From contig OZ024932.1 in NCBI GenBank assembly GCA_964017235.1, positions 81,285,451 through 81,349,450 of the forward strand: DNA of 64,000 nt. The letters are read 5' to 3'. Below the pieces are notes generated by a model. It was not told where the DNA came from. It made no database searches and saw only the letters and a program-made list of their open reading frames with translations. This stretch comes from Sabellastarte sp. h YS-2021 (Eukaryota; Annelida; Polychaeta; Sabellida; Sabellidae). Shown piece after piece: positions 10,969-19,749 of this stretch (the stretch's first letter is position 1; each line of letters opens with the position of its first letter). The translations under genes were made by a program, and so were the position numbers.

Positions 10969-13900
10969 TCTAGGTGGTCCAACAGTCAAATTAGTACATC
11001 AGATTCAGTTGGATCCTCAGTGTCAGGACAAAAGTGTGTCTGCAAATCTAAGCTTAGACAATTTTTAGACAGTAAACAGTGTTCCATTGTTCCAGACCAA
11101 GAATCGTCTGGCTGTGTATTGTCCTGTTGTCAGTCCTGTTCGTTCTGTTCTTTCACACGGGCATCCGCAAAAGAAAGGAGTAAGCCCCGGCAATTGTCTG
11201 AACAAAATAAAGTCTGTAAAAAGTGTATTTTGTGTAGATCCTTGTGTTTTTGCCCCTGTTGTTCCCAGTGTCCCCAGTGCTGTCTCCGAACAGAATGTAG
11301 GGGGCAGACTTCAGGAATTTTGGCAAGTTTGGCAAGCCATGGGTTCAAATCCCCGGGTAGTCTCTATCCTAAAAAGGGGTTACACCTTGCCCTTCAAACA
11401 AAGACCGGTTCTAACCAGGTTCCCAGTGGTTCAAAGTGGTTATGCAAACCCATCCAAAAACATGCATCTCAAAGAGGCTCTTGTAAGTCTCATGCGAAAG
11501 TTGGTAGTAGAAAAGGTAGTGGTCAAGTCGTCCCTGGCCTTTTACAACCGCCTGTTCCTGGTTCCCAAACCAAACAGCAAATGGAGACCAATCTTAGACC
11601 TAAGTCGTTTGAATCTCTTTCTCAGTACCGGCACATTCAAGATGGAAACTCCGGAAACAATCCGCTTATCCTTGAAGACGGGGGAGTGGGTCACGTCGCT
11701 GGACTTCAGCGACGCTTACTTCCACATCCCCATAGCCCCAAGATCAAGAAAGTATCTCAGGTTCTTCCTGTTTCAGCAAACTTTCCAGTTCACAGCCCTG
11801 CCATTCGGACTGGCCACAGCTCCCCTGGAGTTTACCAAGGTGGTCAAAGAAGTGAAACTCATGGCTCAAGCGAGGGGTATCAGGATACACCAGTACCTAG
11901 ACGACTGGTTACTGAGAGCCCCTTCCCCGGAAATCTGCCTACAACATACCCAGACCCTCTTGGCCCTATGTCGGCAGTTAGGTTGGGTAGTAAATATGAC
12001 CAAATCAGAGTTAGTTCCCAGACAGGTCTTCAATTTTGTAGGTTACCGGTTCGACCTGATCACCGGCCGGGTTCTACCCACTCAGGACTGGTGGGAAACC
12101 CTTCAGGGGAAATTGAGGTTCATGAAAGACCATCACCAGTGTACGGTTCGACAATTCATGTCCTTGACAGGCCTCCTGACGGCCACCGAGAAACAAGTGT
12201 GTGCAGGTCGCCTTCATATGAGGCCCATTCAGTGGCATCTGAAGAAACACTGGCATGTCCCGGAAGTCCTAGAGAAAGTTATTCCGGTCCCTCAGTCACT
12301 CCATCCTCATTTGGACTGGTGGTTGGACGAAGCCAATGTGCTGAAAGGTCAACCCCTGCACCCTCTTCAGCACGCCGTTCAACTATTTACAGACACCTCA
12401 AATGAAGGTTGGGGCGCACACTTAGGAGACTTCACTGCAAGAGGCGTTTGGTCCCCTCTCGAAGGTCGCCTTCATATAAATTTTCTCGAGATGAAAGCAG
12501 TCCTTCTGGCCTTACGACAGTTGGAGCATCTGTGCAAGGATCAGATTGTTCTTGTGGCAACAGACAATACCACAGTGGTCTCTTACATAAACAAACAGGG
12601 GGGTATGAGGTCAGGCTCTCTCTGTGCCCTCCTTTGGAGACTCCTGTCCTGGTGCCATCACAGGGGCATAACGCTAAGGGCAAGGCACATTCCGGGTCGC
12701 TTAAATGTGATAGCCGACAAGCTTTCTCGGCACAATCAAGTGATTCAGACCGAATGGTCTCTCTCCCCTCAGGTTTTCAGTCAGTTGTGTTCCAGGTGGC
12801 CTCCACCGCTAGTGGACTTGTTTGCGACCAGGTTCAATCACAAACTGCCCCGGTTTGTGTCACCGGTCCCGGATCAGGCAGCCTGGGCAGTAGATGCCCT
12901 GAGCTTGTCCTGGGAGCATCTGAACGCTTATGCATTCCCTCCTGTCTTCCTGCTCCCTCAGGTAGTTTCGAAGATAAGGGATCAGGGTTGTCACAGGATG
13001 ATTCTGATTGCCCCAGGTTGGCCAAACATGCCTTGGTTTTGGGACCTGGTGGACCTATCCGTTCAGATCCCCTTCACCCTTCCTCTAACAAGGGACCTAG
13101 TGACTCAGCCTTTCAACGGGCTAGTTCACCGGAACCTTCAGAATCTCAATCTTCATGCTTGGCTCCTAGAAGCTCTACCATCAGGAAACACGGCTTCTCT
13201 GAAGAGGTGGCAGCACGAATTGAGGCTCCTCAGAGGGGGTCAACCAGAGCCGTGTACAAGTCAAAGTGGACCATATTTGTCAAGTGGTGTAAATCGAACA
13301 AGGTGGACTTCAGGTCACCCTCTGTGAATCATATTGCGGATTTTCTCCTTTACCTCTTCAAAGAGAGGAATCTGCAACCCAGCACCATTGATGGTTATAG
13401 GATAGCCATCGCAGATATGGTGGGTAGTGACAAACTCAATATAAGCTCAGATGAAAATCTTACCCGCCTGTTGGACAATTTTCATAGGGACAAACCGAAA
13501 GGTCGAAGAGGGGTCCCTTCCTGGAACCTTTCGCTAGTGCTCCATCAGCTTACCAAGGCTCCCTTCGAGCCTCTACGGAAGGCTTCGCTGAAGCATCTGA
13601 CCTTTAAGACGGTTTTCCTTTTGGCCCTGGGGTCAGGCAAAAGAAGAAGCGAAATCCATGCCTGGTTAGCTAAGAATATCAGGCACCAAGGGGACTTGTA
13701 TCCATCCCCCAGTTTCCTCTCCAAAAACCAGCTGGCTCGGGATGGACCAGCTTCAGTGGCTCCAGTAGTCATCCCAGCTCTAGCTCCAACGTTGGATAAG
13801 TCCTTGTCTGGGGACAGGTCTCTGTGCCCAGTACGGGCTTTACGTTACTACCTGGACCGGACCAAGGATTCCTGTCAGGGAAAGGAACTGGTCTTTGTGT

Positions 13901-14220
13901 ATTTCAAGACAGGTTTTCAGAAGGACATTGTCCCTGCCACCATTTCCTCCTGGGTTAAACAGACGGTACTGTTGTGTTATCAACTTTCCGACCAGAAAGC
14001 TCAGGATTTACATCAAGTCAGAGCCCACGATGTCCGTGCTTTCGCAGCCTCTAGGGCCTTTCAGGGAGGAATTTCTCTAGATCAGATCCTTTCCGCTTGT
14101 CACTGGAAGGCTCATAATACATTTACCCAGTTTTACCTGAAAGACTTGGCCTGGGCGGATTCTGAGTTGTATCATTTGGGCCCGGTGGTGGCAGCCCAAC
14201 AGATTCAGGATACACAATAG
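10963..14220 (+). pseudogene. Cysteine-rich plus tyrosine recombinase frame of DIRS copy 2, one in-frame stop
   Basis: In frame with the end of gag and separated from it by a single TGA. A cysteine-rich segment (about 11,095-11,300; patterns CPCCSQCPQCC and VCKKC) comes first, then about 300 codons overlapping RT, then a TGA at 12,403-12,405, then the recombinase region to TAG at 14,218-14,220. The recombinase shows GSGKRRSEI (box-I Arg), VRAHDVRAF (HxxR), CHWKAHNTF and the FYL tyrosine. At the internal stop, copy 3 has CGA where copy 2 has TGA, a change expected from CpG deamination. A few residues around the box following HAW are deleted relative to copy 3. The 3' part from 12,409 could still be translated alone. 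Confidence 0.85.
11087..13327 (+). CDS. Reverse transcriptase-RNase H with degenerate methyltransferase-like domain, DIRS copy 2
   Basis: An open frame of about 746 codons in +1 relative to gag. RT motifs are clear: SLDFSDAYFHIPI (first catalytic Asp), ALPFGLATAPLEFTK and QYLDDWLL (YxDD). RNase H follows, with LFTDTSNEGWGAH, HINFLEMKAVLLAL and ATDNTTVVSYIN. After it comes a segment VDLFATRFNHKLP ... YAFPPV ... LIAPGWPNMPWF, which I read as the Dam-like methyltransferase domain known in DIRS elements, with FPPV where an active enzyme would have a DPPY/NPPY motif. There is no ATG at the start, so it is probably reached by frameshifting or internal initiation. It overlaps the recombinase frame over its whole length. 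Confidence 0.9.
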   Translation: MFQTKNRLAVYCPVVSPVRSVLSHGHPQKKGVSPGNCLNKIKSVKSVFCVDPCVFAPVVPSVPSAVSEQNVGGRLQEFWQVWQAMGSNPRVVSILKRGYTLPFKQRPVLTRFPVVQSGYANPSKNMHLKEALVSLMRKLVVEKVVVKSSLAFYNRLFLVPKPNSKWRPILDLSRLNLFLSTGTFKMETPETIRLSLKTGEWVTSLDFSDAYFHIPIAPRSRKYLRFFLFQQTFQFTALPFGLATAPLEFTKVVKEVKLMAQARGIRIHQYLDDWLLRAPSPEICLQHTQTLLALCRQLGWVVNMTKSELVPRQVFNFVGYRFDLITGRVLPTQDWWETLQGKLRFMKDHHQCTVRQFMSLTGLLTATEKQVCAGRLHMRPIQWHLKKHWHVPEVLEKVIPVPQSLHPHLDWWLDEANVLKGQPLHPLQHAVQLFTDTSNEGWGAHLGDFTARGVWSPLEGRLHINFLEMKAVLLALRQLEHLCKDQIVLVATDNTTVVSYINKQGGMRSGSLCALLWRLLSWCHHRGITLRARHIPGRLNVIADKLSRHNQVIQTEWSLSPQVFSQLCSRWPPPLVDLFATRFNHKLPRFVSPVPDQAAWAVDALSLSWEHLNAYAFPPVFLLPQVVSKIRDQGCHRMILIAPGWPNMPWFWDLVDLSVQIPFTLPLTRDLVTQPFNGLVHRNLQNLNLHAWLLEALPSGNTASLKRWQHELRLLRGGQPEPCTSQSGPYLSSGVNRTRWTSGHPL

Positions 14221-14586
14221 CTCCTTTATCCTCGGGCTTGTACATATGTATATACTGTGTATTAAAAAAAAAAAATAAAAAAAAAACTTTCTTCCACTAT
14301 CCTGGGTCCTTAGTCTGCCGCGATCCAAAGTGGGGCTAAGGGCTTGATGAGATAGTCTTATAGGTCCTGTTCTTCCTCATTAGTCAGAACTTTTACCCTC
14401 CTCAGTCCGATTGTGCTCCTAGCGAGCCAGTACTGGACTTTTGAGAAAAGAAGGGGGGGGGGGGGGCAGTAGGTGTGATCCGAGGTATCTGGTTTCTAAT
14501 CATTCCGGATCCACCTTCTTATACATAGTTTGGAGTTCTGAGGAATTCCCCTCTTGGCTACCCTCCTTCCACTGGGTAGTTATTCT

Positions 14587-14682
14587 GCATCTGTCCACTA
14601 GGTAAGATGTATTAACGCAATAAAATGGAAAATTTAATAAGTAAATTAAATTTTTATAAGTTAATACCTTACCTAGTGGACA
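14587..14682 (+). repeat. Internal complementary region of DIRS copy 2
   Basis: The left half complements 8,464-8,500 and the right half complements 14,905-14,962; the two meet at AACGCAATAAAATGG, which is what a circle junction would look like. Confidence 0.92.
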
Positions 14683-14749
14683 GGGGGAGTCCCTCCCTAC
14701 CTTCCCCGCTATTTTTAGCCCTAGGGGATTTCCTACGGTAGGCAACAAA

Positions 14750-14962
14750 AAGAGGAAGAGCGCATGCGCTGCGCAGTACACCGGCAGGGAGACTATACAG
14801 CCACCTGGCGAGTGAACAGGACGCTACCGGTCCCGGCCAGAGCCCAGCTCAGGACGTTTTTTTCTAACGTTTGGCGTGACCGGCAAGGCGCCGGACAAAT
14901 GCATCTGTCCACTAGGTAAGGTATTAACTTATAAAAATTTAATTTACTTATTAAATTTTCCA
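14750..14962 (+). repeat. Right inverted terminal repeat, DIRS copy 2
   Basis: Reverse complement of the left ITR (8,464-8,655), ending TTAAATTTTCCA. The sequence that follows is a different, satellite-like repeat. Confidence 0.9.
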
Positions 14963-14984
14963 CTTCGTCCCTACCAAGTGCAAA

Positions 14985-15545
14985 CCTTTTACACCTTACA
15001 GTATCTGAGATATAGCTCAACCGTATTTTAAAGGTGAAGGTCACTACAGCAAGGTCAAAATTCAAATCAAGGTCATATCATGATGTTGCACACCTACACT
15101 CCCTAACCAATGTCCCAACCAAGTTTTGACTTCCTACAACTTACAGTTTCCGAGATATAGTCTGGACAAGATTTTAAAGTTCAAAGTCACTACAGAAAGG
15201 TCGAGGGTCAAATCAAGGTCACACCATGACGATGCACACCTACACCCCCAGCCAATGTCCCTTCCAAGTATCAACTTTGTACATCTTTTGTTTTCTGAGA
15301 TATAGCCTGGACAAGATAATAAAGGTAAATGTCACTACAATTCAAAGTCACACCATGACGTTGCACACCTACAACTGCCAACCAATATCTCTACTAATTA
15401 TCGACTTCCTACACCTTACGGTTTCCGAGATATTGCCCAGCAAAATTTTCAAAATCAAGGAAGGTCAAATTAAAGTCATCATAACATTGCACACCTACAA
15501 CACTTGCAAACCAATGTCAGTCCCATTTATCATCTTACAAATCAT
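14985..15545 (+). repeat. Satellite of about 127-147 bp with AGGTCA-like half sites
   Basis: Four to five divergent monomers share CAAGGTCACACCATGACG, GCACACCTACA and TTTCCGAGATAT. Anchor positions about 15,075, 15,221, 15,348 and 15,475 give the spacing. The same family occurs inverted at 49,426-49,680. The motif AAGGTCA recurs next to further AGGTCA-like sequence. Nothing coding is evident. Confidence 0.8.
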
Positions 15546-15599
15546 GATTCGCAACAGCCCTTACAGGCTGTGGGGTAAAAAAGTAATAATGTTCTGCAT

Positions 15600-15887
15600 T
15601 AGTCTTTCTATTATTATGTTTAAATAAAAATGTAAACAGACATTTTTATTTTAATGTGTATGAAAGTTAAAATTTTGTACATTTAGCTTCCCACTCCATG
15701 AAATAGTCAATAGATTTCTCGTCAATTTCATGAAATGGTAACTTGTTTTGTCCATTGCATAAAATGGACAGGTAGATTGTCGATTTCATGAAATATATGT
15801 TACAGTAAATATGTGAAATCAGTAATTAAGCGTATTTACTGATTTGGTCAGTAAATACGTGTATTCCCCAAAATTTCCAGTAAATTT
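15600..15887 (+). repeat. AT-rich palindromic repeat, left part of the target of DIRS copy 4
   Basis: Contains recurring TTTCATGAAAT palindromes and AGTAAATACGTGTATT. A closely similar uninterrupted stretch at 32,360-32,485 joins this sequence directly to the sequence found on the far side of copy 4 (from 21,397). Confidence 0.7.
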
Positions 15888-15924
15888 GGTTAATTTTATT
15901 GTAATTGGAATTTTTATAAATAAA

Positions 15925-16090
15925 AATACTTACATAATCCCAACAGAAGCTTACGTGACCTACCGTTCGGTCAAGGACACAGACAATGTGTCTCGCCATT
16001 TTTTCTCTCTTAATGTACACACGTAAACCCCAGCGGGCACCTGCTGGAGGTTATATCTCCACTGTAAGTTGCCATTCTAATTTTGACCCT
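15925..16090 (-). repeat. Inverted terminal repeat (3' side) of DIRS copy 4
   Basis: ACTTACATAATCCCAACAG then AAGCTTACGTGACC, through ACACACGTAAACCCC and GGAGGTTATATCTCC to GCCATTCT. It is inverted relative to 21,245-21,385, apart from the extra 44-bp segment. Confidence 0.9.
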
Positions 16091-16133
16091 ACCCCTCAGA
16101 AGATGGTAGAGGGGAGGAGGGTGGGACTCTCCC

Positions 16134-16225
16134 TGTTGGGATTATGTAAGTATTTTTATTTATAAAAATTCCAATTACAATAAAATTAACCAATTTTATT
16201 GCATAAAAACGTACTTACATAATCC
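16134..16225 (-). repeat. Internal complementary region of DIRS copy 4
   Basis: Joins the complement of the 15,888-15,945 end to the complement of the 21,358-21,396 end around AATAAAATTAACCAATTTT, as in the other copies, although the sequence is unrelated to theirs. Confidence 0.9.
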
Positions 16226-16729
16226 CAACAGAAGCTTGAATGCAGCCCTGAGGTCCATGGTGGGTAGACTTCTGAGGACTGTCAAGTGCTATAGGAGAGT
16301 TCTTTAGGTATACAGATACAAAAAAATGCATACACAATATGTTATACTACAAACACTGTAATATACTACATATATGAATACTAGTATCATTATTACTGTC
16401 ATAGTCTATACAAGTACTGTTAAAGTGAAAAGTAATTGTAATAAAGTAGCTGTAAAGTACTCACCCACTTATGAAAACAGCATGCTGTACTGTACATCAA
16501 ATAATATGTATGAAACCCTCCACCTTGTCTATACAGTAGTGCAGGGGTCAAAGGTCAGCTGTGCCCAGTTGAATAAAACTCCAACAGTCAGAGTGCAGCT
16601 GTCCCTCAAGCCAAGCAGCCATAACATGAAGTCTTATCCATATTCTTGTTCCACAAATCAAAGTCCTAGTACATTCCAGTCCAAATCAATACATCCTGAA
16701 AACATAAAGACTGATTATATTATTAAGTC
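16226..16729. other. 3' spacer of DIRS copy 4
   Basis: AT-rich non-coding DNA between the recombinase stop and the ICR. It lacks the poly-G tract found at this position in copies 1 to 3. Confidence 0.6.
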
Positions 16730-19663
16730 TCAATTGTTCACTACATGCTGTGCAGACACAATGGGACCTAACTTAAAGATATCATCATTTTCCCAGGAAA
16801 TATCCTTCAAATAAAAGTTTGTAAAGGTATTGTGGGATTTCCAGTAACAGGAGCTCAAGACCTGCTCTAAGGAGATACCTCCTTTAAATGCAAGTGATGC
16901 AGCCATAGCTCTAACATCATGAGCTCTAACCTGAGTGACCTGTTGATCAGCCGTATCTGAAGACTGATAGCAAGTTTGAATGGTGTGTTTGATCCACTGG
17001 GAAATGGTTATTCTTGTGATATCCTTAGAATAACCCTCCCTAAGGGATACAAAGAGCAGGGCCTTGCCCTTTCTCATGGATTTGGTCTTCTGTAAATAGA
17101 CCTTGAGGGCCCTAACTGGACAAAGTGACTTGTCCTCCACCAGCGAGCTGTCCAACATGGTAGTAAGGGCTGGTATCACTACTGGCTTAATGGAATCAGG
17201 GCCATCTGAAGCCAATTGGTTTTTAGCCAGGAAGGCCGGAGAAGGAGAGACAGTAACTTCTGACCAATTTCTCCTTGAAGAGACAGAAGAGTGAGTCCAT
17301 GCATGTATCTCACTCCTTTTTCCCGAGGCTAAAGCCAACAGGAACACTGTCTTGTAAGTTAGCCACTTCAAAGGAGCCTCTGACAAAGGCTCAAAGGGAG
17401 GTTTTGTCAAACCTAAGAGGACCAATGAGAGGTCCCATGTAGGTATGGACCTATTTGGTTTAGGTCTATCCCTGGTGAAGCTGGCAATAAGTCTATTCAG
17501 TTCTAGACTTTTTGAAATGAATTCACCCTGTGAACCCAAAGCATCAGCAATTGCTGTTCTGTAACCAGTGATTGTAGCTGGTTTGAGATTTTTGACTGTG
17601 AACAGGTAGTTTAAAAATTCTGCTACCTGGGGAACAGCTGTTGAGGTGATGTCCACCTTATTCTCTGTGCACCATTGCCCATAAATGGTCCACCTTGATT
17701 GGTAGACTTTTCTTGAGGATTCCCTCTGAGGTGCCTTAATTCTTTCTGCCACCTCAGATGAGAATCTTCCAGAATTGGATTCCTGGAATCCAGAAGCCAC
17801 ACATGCAGATTCAGGTACTCCACGTTGTTGTGGAACCTGTTGGAATGTGGTTGTTTCAGTAATGTCTTCCAATGAGGGAGCTGTAGAGGTACCCTGGTCG
17901 AGAGATCCACCAGATCCCAGAACCACGGCATCCCTGGCCACCCTGGAGCCAGTACTATCATCCTGCATGGGTATGTTATTATTTTTTGAATTACTTGTGG
18001 CAGGATGGCTACTGGACAGAAGACATAGCCGTCTAGGCCTTCCCAACAGATATTCAATGCATCTATTTTCCAAGCCTTTCTGTCTGGGACAGGAGATACA
18101 TAAATTGGAAGTTTGTAATTTAGATGAGTTGCAAAAAGATCTACCATTGGTGTGTGCCAAACTTTGCAAATTTGGTTGAATATCTGTTGGTGAAGTGACC
18201 ACTCCGTCTGTATGACCTTGTCCCTTCGTGATAGAGAGTCTGCTATGACGTTTAGGGATCCAGGTACGTGTCTTGCCCTTATCTGGATTCTTCTGGAATT
18301 TGTGAATGCAAGAATTCTCCAGATAAGAGCACACATCTCTATGGAATGTGTGCCTCCTTCTTTGTTCAGATAAGCTACTACTGTGCTGTTGTCTGAACAA
18401 ATGAGCACTGTTTGACCTTGTAAGTGTTCCTGAAAGCCCTTTAGGGCTAGAAGAACAGCTTTTAGCTCCAATACATTGATGTGGAGCTGGGCTTCCTTGT
18501 TTGACCAGAGACCACTTAACACTATCTCGTTTAAGTGAGCTCCCCAGCCTTTTTGTGAGGCATCTGTAAACACCAGTGTGTTGTGTACCTGAGGATGGAT
18601 AGGAGCACCTGCCATGAGATTTTTGATATCCTCCCACCACTTTAGGTGCTTCAGGAAATTTCCTGTTACTGGAATCCTTATGTCCAATGACTGGGGAAAC
18701 TTCCAGTGCGACTTTAGGTACCACTGGAAAGGTCTCATGTGTAACCTTCCTAGTGGCACTGTTTTTTCCAAGGAAGCTAAAGTCCCTATGAGCGACATGA
18801 GCTTTCTTGGAGTCAAGACTAATGACTTTCTGATGGAAACAGTCTGAGCGTTTAGCCGATCGAGTTTCTTCTGGGTTGGGAACACTAGACCCCTCTGAAG
18901 GTCGAAATAATAGCCCAGAAAATCCAGTTTTTGCGTGGGTATCAATTCCGATTTTTGAAAATTGATAAGCCAGCCTAGTTCTTGGACCAATTGAACTAAC
19001 TTTTCCGAATCTTTGAGACACTGATCTTTTGATGGTGACCGAAGAAGCCAGTCGTCCAGATATTGATGGATTCTGAGGTTCCTGGCTTGAGCTATGAGTT
19101 TGACCTCTTTGACAATGCGAGTGAACTCTAGGGGAGCTGTCGCGACACCAAAAGGAAGAGCTTGAAACTGAAAAACCCCTTTTTTGGTCTGAAATCTCAG
19201 ATATTTTTGAGATTGTGGATGTATTGGAACATGGAAATAAGCGTCTGTGAGGTCTATCGAGATGACCCACTCCCCTTTTCGAATCGATTTCCTGATAGAT
19301 TCGGCTGTTTCCATCTTGAATGTCGGTACATGTAAATGAAGGTTTAACATACTTAGATCTATTACTGGTCGCCAACGATTCATGGGTTTTGGAACCAGAA
19401 AAAGTCTGCTGTAGTATCCCAGAGTAGTGAGTTTTTTGACAGGAACTATCGCCTTTTTTGTAAGCATGGCCTGAACTGCCTCTTGGAGGGCGCCATCTTT
19501 GTTTTTGTTGTGATATTCGCTCAAAATGAGCGGAATTTTCGACAATTTTGGAAGAAACTTGAAGTCTAGGCGATAGCCATGTTGCAGTAAACTTACTACT
19601 CTGGGATGGGCGTGGTTTTTTGACCATACCTGCCAAACAGTCCGCAATCTTGCCCCTGGGAAG
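16730..19663 (-). CDS. Tyrosine recombinase frame of DIRS copy 4
   Basis: The frame is open from directly after the gag TGA (19,666-19,664) to a stop at 16,730. It is in the gag frame. The first 600 or so codons overlap RT and have a low-complexity Ser-rich composition. The recombinase region in the last 330 residues has LASGKRSEI (box-I Arg), VRAHDVRAM (HxxR), CYWKSHNTF and the NFYL tyrosine. The enzyme would integrate the circular cDNA. The codons after the gag stop are CTT CCC, so the CARYYA context of copies 2 and 3 is absent. Independent initiation inside the frame is possible. No break is seen. Confidence 0.9.
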   Translation of the reverse strand, partial: LPRGKIADCLAGMVKKPRPSQSSKFTATWLSPRLQVSSKIVENSAHFERISQQKQRWRPPRGSSGHAYKKGDSSCQKTHYSGILQQTFSGSKTHESLATSNRSKYVKPSFTCTDIQDGNSRIYQEIDSKRGVGHLDRPHRRLFPCSNTSTISKISEISDQKRGFSVSSSSFWCRDSSPRVHSHCQRGQTHSSSQEPQNPSISGRLASSVTIKRSVSQRFGKVSSIGPRTRLAYQFSKIGIDTHAKTGFSGLLFRPSEGSSVPNPEETRSAKRSDCFHQKVISLDSKKAHVAHRDFSFLGKNSATRKVTHETFPVVPKVALEVSPVIGHKDSSNRKFPEAPKVVGGYQKSHGRCSYPSSGTQHTGVYRCLTKRLGSSLKRDSVKWSLVKQGSPAPHQCIGAKSCSSSPKGLSGTLTRSNSAHLFRQQHSSSLSEQRRRHTFHRDVCSYLENSCIHKFQKNPDKGKTRTWIPKRHSRLSITKGQGHTDGVVTSPTDIQPNLQSLAHTNGRSFCNSSKLQTSNLCISCPRQKGLENRCIEYLLGRPRRLCLLSSSHPATSNSKNNNIPMQDDSTGSRVARDAVVLGSGGSLDQGTSTAPSLEDITETTTFQQVPQQRGVPESACVASGFQESNSGRFSSEVAERIKAPQRESSRKVYQSRWTIYGQWCTENKVDITSTAVPQVAEFLNYLFTVKNLKPATITGYRTAIADALGSQGEFISKSLELNRLIASFTRDRPKPNRSIPTWDLSLVLLGLTKPPFEPLSEAPLKWLTYKTVFLLALASGKRSEIHAWTHSSVSSRRNWSEVTVSPSPAFLAKNQLASDGPDSIKPVVIPALTTMLDSSLVEDKSLCPVRALKVYLQKTKSMRKGKALLFVSLREGYSKDITRITISQWIKHTIQTCYQSSDTADQQVTQVRAHDVRAMAASLAFKGGISLEQVLSSCYWKSHNTFTNFYLKDISWENDDIFKLGPIVSAQHVVNN

Positions 19664-19749
19664 TCATTTCCTCTTTCCACCTCTGCCTCCTCGCGATGCG
19701 CGCGCAGAGAAGTGGCCATAGGTTGAATTTTGCTGTGTTCGTTTGTCAC
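17623..19749 (-). CDS. Reverse transcriptase-RNase H of DIRS copy 4
   Basis: A frame of about 708 codons that overlaps the last 86 nt of gag in +1. RT shows SIDLTDAYFHVPI, ALPFGVATAPLEFTR and HQYLDDWLL (YxDD). RNase H shows VFTDASQKGWGAH, HINVLELKAVLLAL and SDNSTVVAYLN. The C-terminal Dam-like region shows VDLFATHLNYKLP and GYVFCPVAILPQ, where the motif has lost the PP pair kept in copies 2 and 3. It starts with GTG rather than ATG, again suggesting +1 frameshifting from gag. No internal stop is present. Confidence 0.92.
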   Translation of the reverse strand: MTNEHSKIQPMATSLRAHREEAEVERGNDFPGARLRTVWQVWSKNHAHPRVVSLLQHGYRLDFKFLPKLSKIPLILSEYHNKNKDGALQEAVQAMLTKKAIVPVKKLTTLGYYSRLFLVPKPMNRWRPVIDLSMLNLHLHVPTFKMETAESIRKSIRKGEWVISIDLTDAYFHVPIHPQSQKYLRFQTKKGVFQFQALPFGVATAPLEFTRIVKEVKLIAQARNLRIHQYLDDWLLRSPSKDQCLKDSEKLVQLVQELGWLINFQKSELIPTQKLDFLGYYFDLQRGLVFPTQKKLDRLNAQTVSIRKSLVLTPRKLMSLIGTLASLEKTVPLGRLHMRPFQWYLKSHWKFPQSLDIRIPVTGNFLKHLKWWEDIKNLMAGAPIHPQVHNTLVFTDASQKGWGAHLNEIVLSGLWSNKEAQLHINVLELKAVLLALKGFQEHLQGQTVLICSDNSTVVAYLNKEGGTHSIEMCALIWRILAFTNSRRIQIRARHVPGSLNVIADSLSRRDKVIQTEWSLHQQIFNQICKVWHTPMVDLFATHLNYKLPIYVSPVPDRKAWKIDALNICWEGLDGYVFCPVAILPQVIQKIITYPCRMIVLAPGWPGMPWFWDLVDLSTRVPLQLPHWKTLLKQPHSNRFHNNVEYLNLHVWLLDSRNPILEDSHLRWQKELRHLRGNPQEKSTNQGGPFMGNGAQRIRWTSPQQLFPR

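Larger units (their letters stand above)
8459..14962 (+). mobile_element. DIRS-type retrotransposon copy 2, full length but decayed
   Basis: Left ITR, gag, cysteine-rich/recombinase frame, RT-RNase H and right ITR are all present in about 6.5 kb. The ICR before the right ITR is the reverse complement of both outer ends joined, the structural signature of DIRS elements. No target-site duplication is expected for recombinase-mediated insertion and none is seen. The element sits in the last intron of the DyP gene, antisense to it. Gag has several frameshifts, the recombinase frame has a TGA at 12,403-12,405 and the RT frame has a stop at about 11,066, so this copy is unlikely to be autonomous. 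Confidence 0.93.
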
